From Chloroflexota bacterium (GTDB lineage Bacteria > Chloroflexota > Anaerolineae > Fen-1058), in the NCBI GenBank assembly GCA_016219235.1, contig JACRBO010000853.1, forward strand, positions 1-10,715: DNA of 10,715 bases, written 5' to 3'. Made by a program: the position numbers and the translations under genes. The notes beneath the pieces were generated by a model that was given only the letters and a program-made list of their open reading frames with translations, did not search any database and had not been told where the DNA came from. This document shows positions 1 to 5,935 of the stretch, piece after piece. Position 1 is the stretch's first letter. Each line of letters starts with the position of its first letter.

Positions 1-1426
1 GGGCGCGTATGGCACGGACTGGTTCTGGCATTTTGCCCTGGGCGCGGCGTTGGCGTTCGTCACCTGGTATCTGACGATCCGGGGCCGGGGCGAATCGGCG
101 CGCGTGGTCTTTACGCTGCTGGGCATCTTCGTGATGCTGACCGTGACCATGGCGATTGGTTTGATCGTCGCCAACGCCAGAGGCGTGCCGGCCGTGCCCG
201 CGACAGAAGCGCCGGCTGTGGTGTCGCTGGGGCAGGCGCTCTTGCATATGCTGACCGCTTCGATGAAGGGCATGGTAGCCCTGACCGGTCTGGAAGCGGT
301 GTCGAACGGCATTCAATTCATGATTGATGAAGATGCCGGTATCGTGAAGTGGGGCAAGCAACGGCTGCCACGCTTGAAGGCGATCTGGAATTTCTACAGC
401 GGCAAGAGCGGTATCGGCCGTTTCGTGCAAACGTCGTTCCTGTTTTACGGCGGGTTGACCACGCTGTTTCTAACGTTCTTCGCCATTCGCTTCGACGTAT
501 TTGACGGCACGCTGGGCCGCACGCTGGTGGGCAACCTGGCCTTCATCGGCTTCGGTCAAATTCCGGGCGGCGATGTCCTGTTCTGGGCGTATCAATTTTT
601 GGCCGTAGCGTTGTTGGCTGCCGCGTCGATGACGGCTTTTCAGGACGCGCAGGCCACCGAATGGCGCGACGTGGCGATCGGCGAGATCCCCGAAGTGATC
701 GTGTATCGCGATCCGCGCGGCACGTTTACACGCTCGGTCACCATCACGTTTGGGCTGGCGGTGTTGATCATGTTCCTGGTGCGCGGCGAGACATCGAAGG
801 CTGTGCCCTTCTATGGCGTCGGTGTGTTCATGCCCATTACGGTGATGGGCCTGGCGGTCCGGCAGCACGTCAAGCATACCTTCACCGGCCGCCGTCGCAC
901 CTGGGGCATGTTCGGCGCCAGTGTCGCCACCGCACTGGCCGCGATCATCTTCGTCGGACAGATCGTCGGCAAATGGGAAGAAGGCGGCTGGGTCGTGTTG
1001 ATCTCGTTCAGCATTCTGGCGCTGTTGGCGCACGCCCTGCTCCTGTCACCGCTGGGCTTCCGCAATCCGCGGCAGATTCAACGCATCGTGCGCGACAAGG
1101 CGCGCGTGCAGGGGTCGATGGCGTCCATCGTGGAATGGCAGTCGTTGAAGATGCAGGAGTATCGCTACGCCGTCCTGATGGGCATCTCACGTTTGTTCGC
1201 ATTGGTGGGAGTCCGGCGACCGGTCCGGTATGAAGTCCCCATCGCCGCCGGCGATTACGATCACGCGCTCCATACCGATCACCCGGACGCGCCCTCGTTC
1301 ATCGATCAATACCTGGCTTCTGAATCGGTGGTCGAACCCCGATTGGGCGGTGCGCCGAAACAAACCGCTCAGCCCACGGGCATTGATCGGGAATTTCCCA
1401 CTCCGCCGGCCACGGATAAACCCTGA
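1..1426 (+). CDS. KimA/APC-type permease, C-terminal part (5' truncated by window edge)
   Basis: Integral membrane transporter of the APC superfamily, closest by eye to the KimA/YdaO-type K+ importers and COG0531 permeases. The frame is open from base 2 with no start codon that makes sense, so the gene begins upstream; 474 residues are visible. About nine hydrophobic spans can be seen. Family-like landmarks are ALTGLEAVSNG (visible residues 93-103, the unwound TM6-type region) and a GETSKAVPFYGVGVF stretch (about 263-276), which matches the conserved G-[DE]-T...P-[LF]-Y-x-V-G-[VI]-F segment of KimA-like proteins. A GKWEEGGWVV segment follows. Two oddities are a hydrophilic insert of about 35 residues right after the TM6-type motif (nt 320-424) and a polar Pro/Asp-rich tail over the last 75 residues. 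Proximity to TrkA-type genes supports K+ as substrate, but an amino acid substrate cannot be excluded. Confidence 0.85.
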   Translation, partial: GAYGTDWFWHFALGAALAFVTWYLTIRGRGESARVVFTLLGIFVMLTVTMAIGLIVANARGVPAVPATEAPAVVSLGQALLHMLTASMKGMVALTGLEAVSNGIQFMIDEDAGIVKWGKQRLPRLKAIWNFYSGKSGIGRFVQTSFLFYGGLTTLFLTFFAIRFDVFDGTLGRTLVGNLAFIGFGQIPGGDVLFWAYQFLAVALLAAASMTAFQDAQATEWRDVAIGEIPEVIVYRDPRGTFTRSVTITFGLAVLIMFLVRGETSKAVPFYGVGVFMPITVMGLAVRQHVKHTFTGRRRTWGMFGASVATALAAIIFVGQIVGKWEEGGWVVLISFSILALLAHALLLSPLGFRNPRQIQRIVRDKARVQGSMASIVEWQSLKMQEYRYAVLMGISRLFALVGVRRPVRYEVPIAAGDYDHALHTDHPDAPSFIDQYLASESVVEPRLGGAPKQTAQPTGIDREFPTPPATDKP

Positions 1427-1428
1427 GC

Positions 1429-1468
1429 ATCACGCAGGTTGATCACGGATTGATCAACCTGCTGTGAT
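1429..1468. promoter_or_regulatory. Long hairpin in the permease/ATPase gap
   Basis: Inverted repeat CAGGTTGATC (1435-1444) with GATCAACCTG (1452-1461) around a 7-nt loop. It is extended outward by a G-C pair (1434/1462), one bulged T (1463), and ATCAC/GTGAT (1429-1433/1464-1468), giving 16 pairs. No T-tract follows, so it is not a standard intrinsic terminator. It ends 12 nt before the ATPase ATG. It could be an operator, a translation-control or mRNA-processing hairpin, or a small dispersed palindrome. Confidence 0.6.
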
Positions 1469-1480
1469 TGATCGAAGATC

Positions 1481-4288
1481 ATGGCCGTTCCGATCTACAC
1501 GCTGCGCCCGACGGATGTCTACGCCAACCTCGAAACCTCGCCGCAAGGTTTGAGTGCGACCGAGGCCGGGGCGCGCGTGGCGCTGTACGGGCGCAACGTG
1601 CTGGCCGAGCCGCCCGCCGTGCCGCGCTGGCGAAAATTGTTCGGCTACGTGGCGCATCCGATGGCGCTGCTGCTCTGGGCGGCCAGCATCCTCACGATCA
1701 TCAGCGGCCGCCCGTTGCTGGGCCTCATCATCGGCGGCGTGGTCATCGTCAATGGCGCGTTTTCCTACTGGGGCGAATATCGCGCCGAAAAAGCCGTGGG
1801 CGCGCTGAAGCAACTGCTCCCTTCGTTTGCGCGAGTACGGCGCGATGGCGCAGAAGTGATGCTGCCCACCAGTGAACTTGTCCCCGGCGATGTACTGATC
1901 CTCGCCGAAGGCGACAACGTCCCCGCCGATGCGCGCCTGATCGAAGAATTCGGCCTGCGCACCAACAACTCGACCCTCACCGGCGAGGCGTTACCCGCGC
2001 GCAAGTCCGCCGATGCTTCATTGCGCGACGGGCTGACGGACATCGAACGACCCAACCTCATTTTTGCGGGAACCTCGATCGTGTCGGGGACCGGTCGGGC
2101 GGTGGTGTACGCCACCGGCATGTTGACGCAGTTCGGCCGCATCGCCAGACTCACTCAATCCGTCGTCGATGCGCCCAGTCCCTTGCAGCAGCAGATGCAG
2201 CGCGTGACACGCCGGATCACGCTGGTGGCGATCGGGTTGGGCGTGATCGCCTTCGTCGTCAGCGCCTTCGATCTGCAAATGTCGATCCCGGAAGCGTTGA
2301 TTCTCGCCACGGGCCTGATCGTCGCCGTCATCCCGGAAGGTCTGGTCCCCACCACGACGCTGACTTTGGCAATGGCCGTCCAACGATTGGCGCGGCGTGG
2401 CGTCATCGTGAAAGAACTCGCCGCGATGGACACGCTTGGTCATACGTCGGTGATCTGCACCGACAAGAGCGGCACGTTGACGCAGAATCAGATGACGGTG
2501 CGCAGCGTGTGGGTTGGCGGTCAGCGCTTCACTGTCTCCGGTGTAGGTTATGAACCGCACGGCGATTTCGAGCCGAAACCGATCGGCGCGATCAAAGGCG
2601 ATGTGATGGCGCTGATGAATGCCGCGTGGCTGTGCAACAACTCCCGATTGAATCCGCCCACACCCGATCGGCCGTTGTGGACGAGTCTGGGCGATCAAAC
2701 CGAAGCGGCGCTGCGCGTGCTGGCCTTGAAAGGCGGCCTCAGCGAAACGCAGATCACCACGCGCTATCCCCGCATCCACGAACTGCCCTTTGAAGCGCGC
2801 CGCAAGCGCATGAGCACGATCCATCGCAACAGCACCGGCGAGGTCGCCATCGTCAAAGGCGCGCCCAGAGAAGTGCTGCAACTGTGTACGCGGATTTTGA
2901 TCAACGGCGAAGTGCGCGAGTTGGACGACGCGCTGCGAGCCGAGATTCTGGCCGCAAACGATGCCGATGCGCGCCACGCGCTGCGCGTGCTGGCGCTGGC
3001 CCGTCGAGAGTTGCCGGCCCGATCGGGCACATATACGCCCGAAAGGATCGAGCGCGATCTAACGTTTATCGGGTTAGCCTCGATGATGGATCCCCCGCGC
3101 CCGGACGTGGCCGCCGCCGTGAAAGTCTGTCGGCAAGCGGGCATTCGATTGGTGATGATCACCGGCGATTATGGCCTGACGGCCGAATCGGTCGCGCGCC
3201 GCATCGGCCTGTTGAGTACAGCGCAGCCTCAGATCATGACGGGCGCAGATGTCGATGAACTCAGCGACGAGGATTTGAAGGCCGCGCTGGCGAATGAGAT
3301 CATTTTTGCGCGCATGGCGCCGGAGCATAAGTTGCGCGTGGTCAATGCTTTTCAACACCGCGGCGAAGTGGTGGCTGTCACCGGCGACGGCGTCAACGAT
3401 GCGCCCGCCTTACGCAAGGCCGACATCGGCATTGTGATGGGGATCACCGGCACGGACGTGGCGAAGGAAGCGGCCGACGTGATCATCACCGACGATCAGT
3501 TTACGGCCATCCCGCGCGCCATTGAAGAAGGCCGCGCGGTGTATGACAATCTCCGCAAGTTCATCACCTACATTTTTGCCAGCAACGTGCCGGAGATTAT
3601 GCCGTTTGTCTTCATGGCGTTGTTCGATATTCCGCTGGCGTTGACGGTGGCGCAAATTCTCGCCATCGATCTGGGCACCGATCTGCTGCCCGCGCTGGCG
3701 TTGGGCATCGAGCGGCCCGAACCCAACGTCATGCGTCGGCCGCCGCGCCGCCGCGATCACCCGTTGATCGATCGCGCGTTGGTGCTGCGCGCGTTCGCGT
3801 GGCTGGGACCGATCGAAACAGTGCTGGCGTTTGGCGCGTTCTTCGCGGTCTATGCCGCAGCCGGTTACACCGACTGGCTGAATCTGCCGCGCTTCGATCT
3901 GCTATTACCCGAACAGCGCGTTGGTGTGGAGTTTGCCGCCGTCTCGATGCTGGCGACGACGGTCTTTCACGCCAGTGTCGTCATGGCGCAGTTGGGCAGC
4001 GCATTGACGTGCCGCACCGAAACGGATAAAGTACACGTCATGGGCTGGTTCAGCAATCGTTGGTTGTTGGCCGGGCTGGGGCTTAGTGTCGTGATGATTG
4101 CGGCCCTGATCTACGTGCCGGGGCTGAACACTTTATTTGAGCACGTGCCGATTCCGCTGGAGTATTGGGGCGCGCTAGTGTGGTTCGGCCCGATCGTGTT
4201 CCTGCTCGATCGCGGCCGCAAAGCCATCGCGCGGCGGCGTGAGGCCGGGCAATTGCGATCGATCGAGGAATTGATCGAGGTTGAGTGA
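1481..4288 (+). CDS. Cation-translocating P-type ATPase, type IIC-like (Na,K/H,K-ATPase alpha-like)
   Basis: ATP-driven cation pump of the plasma membrane, 935 residues, full length for a type II pump. Order of parts: cation_ATPase_N region (about 4-72), M1-M2 (56-96), actuator domain with TGEA (167-170), M3-M4 with PEGL (285-288), phosphorylation motif DKSGTLT with D328, nucleotide-binding domain with KGAP (459-462), TGD (561-563), hinge TGDGVND (634-640), then six C-terminal membrane segments. M5 carries SNVPE (701-705) and M6 carries IDLGTD (729-734), as in Na,K-ATPase SNIPE and IDLGTD. The DKSGTLT form replaces the usual DKTGTLT. Serine at 701 corresponds to the Na,K-ATPase serine rather than the H,K-ATPase lysine. 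By-eye alignment puts serines (839, 869) where Na,K-ATPase has the acidic third-Na+-site residues. No Shine-Dalgarno is visible before ATG 1481. Transported ions are inferred (Na+, K+ or Ca2+). Confidence 0.95.
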   Translation: MAVPIYTLRPTDVYANLETSPQGLSATEAGARVALYGRNVLAEPPAVPRWRKLFGYVAHPMALLLWAASILTIISGRPLLGLIIGGVVIVNGAFSYWGEYRAEKAVGALKQLLPSFARVRRDGAEVMLPTSELVPGDVLILAEGDNVPADARLIEEFGLRTNNSTLTGEALPARKSADASLRDGLTDIERPNLIFAGTSIVSGTGRAVVYATGMLTQFGRIARLTQSVVDAPSPLQQQMQRVTRRITLVAIGLGVIAFVVSAFDLQMSIPEALILATGLIVAVIPEGLVPTTTLTLAMAVQRLARRGVIVKELAAMDTLGHTSVICTDKSGTLTQNQMTVRSVWVGGQRFTVSGVGYEPHGDFEPKPIGAIKGDVMALMNAAWLCNNSRLNPPTPDRPLWTSLGDQTEAALRVLALKGGLSETQITTRYPRIHELPFEARRKRMSTIHRNSTGEVAIVKGAPREVLQLCTRILINGEVRELDDALRAEILAANDADARHALRVLALARRELPARSGTYTPERIERDLTFIGLASMMDPPRPDVAAAVKVCRQAGIRLVMITGDYGLTAESVARRIGLLSTAQPQIMTGADVDELSDEDLKAALANEIIFARMAPEHKLRVVNAFQHRGEVVAVTGDGVNDAPALRKADIGIVMGITGTDVAKEAADVIITDDQFTAIPRAIEEGRAVYDNLRKFITYIFASNVPEIMPFVFMALFDIPLALTVAQILAIDLGTDLLPALALGIERPEPNVMRRPPRRRDHPLIDRALVLRAFAWLGPIETVLAFGAFFAVYAAAGYTDWLNLPRFDLLLPEQRVGVEFAAVSMLATTVFHASVVMAQLGSALTCRTETDKVHVMGWFSNRWLLAGLGLSVVMIAALIYVPGLNTLFEHVPIPLEYWGALVWFGPIVFLLDRGRKAIARRREAGQLRSIEELIEVE

Positions 4289-4311
4289 CTTACTTAACCC
4301 AGTCAGGCGTC

Positions 4312-4336
4312 ACACCGCACTGCACGCAGTGGGTGT
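4312..4336. repeat. Hairpin after the ATPase gene
   Basis: ACACC-g-CACTG (4312-4322) pairs with CAGTG-GGTGT (4327-4336) around a CACG loop: ten pairs with one bulged G. No T-run follows, so terminator function is doubtful. It lies 23 nt after the ATPase stop. Confidence 0.5.
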
Positions 4337-4343
4337 AAGCAGA

Positions 4344-4361
4344 GGCGGCTCCTACGCCGCC
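4344..4361. repeat. Second small hairpin in the ATPase/trkA gap
   Basis: GGCGGC (4344-4349) and GCCGCC (4356-4361) around a TCCTAC loop, directly after the preceding hairpin. The remaining part of the gap up to 4420 is GC-rich with no clear promoter. Together the two hairpins may attenuate or process a transcript that reads through from the ATPase gene into the trkA pair. Confidence 0.4.
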
Positions 4362-4433
4362 GGGTACGCGGGCGTGTCCCACGGGGAGGCTGCGCACGGA
4401 GCCCGCTCTGCGGATGCAACAGGAGTAGGTTTT

Positions 4434-5081
4434 ATGAAAGTGATTATCATGGGCTGCGGCCGCGTGGGTGAACAGGTAGCGCGGCTGATGGCCGACGACG
4501 GGCATCACGTCACGGTGATCGATTACGACGCCGCCGCGCTCGATCGGCTGGGGGCGGATTTCAAAGGCCGCCGCGTATTGGGCGTGGGCTTCGATCGCGA
4601 GGTGCTGCTGGAAGCGGGCATCGAAGACGCGGATGCGTTCGCCGCGACCAGTTCATCGGATAATGCCAACATCGTGGCGGCCCGCATCGCGCGCAACATC
4701 TTTCACGTGCCGCGCGTGGTGGCGCGCCTCTACGAACCCAGCCGCGCCGAAGTCTATCAACGTTTGGGCTTAGTCACGATCTCGTCGACGACGTGGGGGG
4801 CGCAGCGCATTCAGGAACTGCTGACGCATCGCGAACTCGATCCGGTGCTGACGTTCGGCGGCGGCGAAGTGGTGGTGATCTCGATCGAGACGCCGCCGGG
4901 TTGGATCGGGCGCACCGTGAAGCACATCAACGTGCCAGGGGAAATTCTCGTGACGGCGATCACGCGGCGCGATCGCGCCCTGCTGCCCCTCTCGGGCACG
5001 GAGTTTCAAACCGGGGATGTCGTGCATCTGGCGGTGCTGGCCGAGGCGCTGGACCGCATCGAAGAGTGGCTGGGAGGCTGA
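4434..5081 (+). CDS. trkA: TrkA-family K+ uptake regulator (RCK protein), first of a pair
   Basis: Cytoplasmic regulator of K+ transport, 215 residues: an RCK_N (TrkA_N) Rossmann domain (about 1-120) followed by an RCK_C (TrkA_C) domain (about 140-215). The nucleotide-binding signature GCGRVG occupies residues 7-12, and D30 closes the second beta strand, the usual position for NAD(H)/NADP(H) ribose contact. The start at 4434 is chosen because GGAG of AACAGGAGTAGG sits just ahead of it and the Rossmann fold begins at residue 2. An in-frame upstream ATG at 4281 would overlap the ATPase and add 51 unstructured residues. It is half the length of E. coli TrkA, which contains two such modules; here the second module is the next gene, 2 bp downstream. 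A role with the nearby permease or an unseen TrkH/KtrB is inferred. Confidence 0.93.
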   Translation: MKVIIMGCGRVGEQVARLMADDGHHVTVIDYDAAALDRLGADFKGRRVLGVGFDREVLLEAGIEDADAFAATSSSDNANIVAARIARNIFHVPRVVARLYEPSRAEVYQRLGLVTISSTTWGAQRIQELLTHRELDPVLTFGGGEVVVISIETPPGWIGRTVKHINVPGEILVTAITRRDRALLPLSGTEFQTGDVVHLAVLAEALDRIEEWLGG

Positions 5082-5083
5082 GC

Positions 5084-5749
5084 ATGTTTGTAGTCGTAGT
5101 CGGCGGCGGCAAGACCGGCGCACAACTGGCATCCATCCTGCTGGGCGAAGGCCAGCGCGTCACTATCATCGAACACCGGCCAGAACTGCTGGCGGCGCTG
5201 CAACAAGAATTGCCCGCAGCGACAATCTTAGGTGCGGACGGCAGCACGCCGCAGGGTCTGGAAGCCGCCGGGATCGATCGGGCCGAGGTGCTGGCCGCGG
5301 TGACGGGTGACGATCAAACGAACCTCGTCGTCACCACGCTGGGCCGATTTGAATTTCACGTGCCGCGCGTCATCGCCCGCGTCAACAATCCGCGCAACGG
5401 CTGGCTGTTCACACCGGAGATGGGCGTCGATGCGGCGTTGAATCAGGCCGATCTGATCGCGCGCGTCATCGCGGAAGAGATGTCGCTGGGCGATATGATC
5501 ACGCGGTTGAAACTGCGCCAGGGCAAGTTCGCGCTGGTGGAAGAAAAGGTGCATCCGCGCGCGGCGATTGTGGGGCGAGCGTTGCGCGACATCCAGTTGC
5601 CGCCGGACTGCGTGCTGACGGTCGTCACGCGGCGGGGGCAGGTCATTCTGCCTCAGGGCGAGCTCGTCTTTGAGCCGCTGGATGAAGTGCAGGCGCTGGT
5701 GCACAGTTCACAGGCCGCGCAACTGGCTATGCTGTTGAGCGGGGCGTGA
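5084..5749 (+). CDS. trkA: TrkA-family K+ uptake regulator (RCK protein), second of a pair
   Basis: Cytoplasmic RCK regulator of 221 residues and diverged paralogue of the preceding gene. Residues 7-12 read GGGKTG (GxGxxG nucleotide loop), and E30 stands where the partner has D30. The segment NGWLFTPEMGVDAALNQADL (105-124) is typical of TrkA/CeoC-type proteins, and an RCK_C domain follows (about 140-221). ATG 5084 lies 2 bp after the previous stop with GGGAGG at 5072-5077 as ribosome binding site, so the two genes are almost certainly co-translated. Actinobacteria carry a similar adjacent pair (CeoB/CeoC) beside an APC permease, from memory. A hetero-oligomeric RCK ring with the first protein is likely but inferred. 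Confidence 0.93.
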   Translation: MFVVVVGGGKTGAQLASILLGEGQRVTIIEHRPELLAALQQELPAATILGADGSTPQGLEAAGIDRAEVLAAVTGDDQTNLVVTTLGRFEFHVPRVIARVNNPRNGWLFTPEMGVDAALNQADLIARVIAEEMSLGDMITRLKLRQGKFALVEEKVHPRAAIVGRALRDIQLPPDCVLTVVTRRGQVILPQGELVFEPLDEVQALVHSSQAAQLAMLLSGA

Positions 5750-5761
5750 TGACGCGGCGGC

Positions 5762-5862
5762 AAGACCTCGGAGGTTTTCAGTGACCGTCAGGCAGTGACC
5801 GTCAGTCGATCGAGTTAGCCAGCCAGCGAGGCCCGCCGGGCCGTTAAAACCTCCGAGGTCTT
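5762..5862. repeat. Composite palindromic element upstream of lepA
   Basis: A perfect 17-bp inverted repeat, AAGACCTCGGAGGTTTT (5762-5778) and AAAACCTCCGAGGTCTT (5846-5862), encloses 67 nt. Each arm is itself nearly palindromic (ACCTC-G-GAGGT). Inside are a tandem 14-bp duplication (5779-5806) and a GGCCC/GGGCC hairpin (5830-5842). There is no coding capacity. It could be a REP- or MITE-like insertion or a bidirectional terminator between trkA and lepA. Similar ACCTCNGAGGT palindromes recur between genes in Chloroflexota as I remember them; copy number here cannot be tested. Confidence 0.65.
5779..5806. repeat. 14-bp tandem duplication in the trkA/lepA gap
   Basis: CAGTGACCGTCAGG (5779-5792) is followed directly by CAGTGACCGTCAGT (5793-5806), 13 of 14 identical. 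Each unit contains the odd palindrome TGAC-C-GTCA. It sits just inside the left arm of the larger inverted repeat. Confidence 0.85.
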
Positions 5863-5875
5863 CATCACAGCAACC

Positions 5876-5908
5876 GGGACCTGATTGATTCAAAGCCTAT
5901 CAGGTCTC
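5876..5908. repeat. Palindrome just upstream of the lepA promoter
   Basis: GACCTGAT (5878-5885) and ATCAGGTC (5899-5906) form an 8-bp perfect stem around a 13-nt loop, extended by a G-T and a G-C pair to ten pairs. T-rich TCTTTCGTTT follows, so it could act as a terminator for the upstream operon. Its right arm lies where a -35 box for the TATAAT at 5921 would be, so it could also be an operator. Confidence 0.55.
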
Positions 5909-5920
5909 TTTCGTTTGCGG

Positions 5921-5926
5921 TATAAT
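5921..5926 (+). promoter_or_regulatory. -10 box of lepA, near-leaderless transcript
   Basis: A perfect TATAAT lies nine bases before the lepA ATG at 5936. A start site 6-7 nt downstream of the box would leave a leader of only about 2-4 nt, and no Shine-Dalgarno is present in the intervening CTCCCCGCT. No good -35 hexamer is seen at 16-18 nt spacing. Confidence 0.6.
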
Positions 5927-5935
5927 CTCCCCGCT

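Noticed and set aside
50..52. TTG at 50 as start of the permease
   Set aside because: The frame continues open to base 2 with hydrophobic, transporter-like residues, so this is an internal leucine of a truncated gene.
2018..2977. Minus-strand open frame of 319 codons inside the ATPase gene
   Set aside because: Antisense shadow of conserved P-type ATPase motifs; no family-like features or ribosome binding site.
4312..4361. Hairpins after the ATPase as an intrinsic terminator
   Set aside because: Neither stem is followed by a T-run, so they are listed only as hairpins.
4281..4433. In-frame upstream extension of the first trkA gene from ATG 4281
   Set aside because: It would add 51 low-complexity residues before a Rossmann fold that normally starts at residue 1-3, and ATG 4434 has a good GGAG site. 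The hairpins at 4312-4361 also look non-coding.
4793..5083. Upstream extension of the second trkA gene overlapping the first
   Set aside because: The extra 97 residues are an out-of-frame Arg/Ala/Gly-rich shadow of the first gene; ATG 5084 has GGGAGG and begins the nucleotide-binding fold directly.
5762..5862. CRISPR-like repeat array in the trkA/lepA gap
   Set aside because: Only two abutting 14-bp copies without spacers, and no cas genes nearby.
5885..5935. TTG at 5885 as lepA start
   Set aside because: It lies within a palindrome and upstream of the TATAAT box; known LepA proteins begin a few residues before RNF.IIAH.DHGKS, matching ATG 5936.
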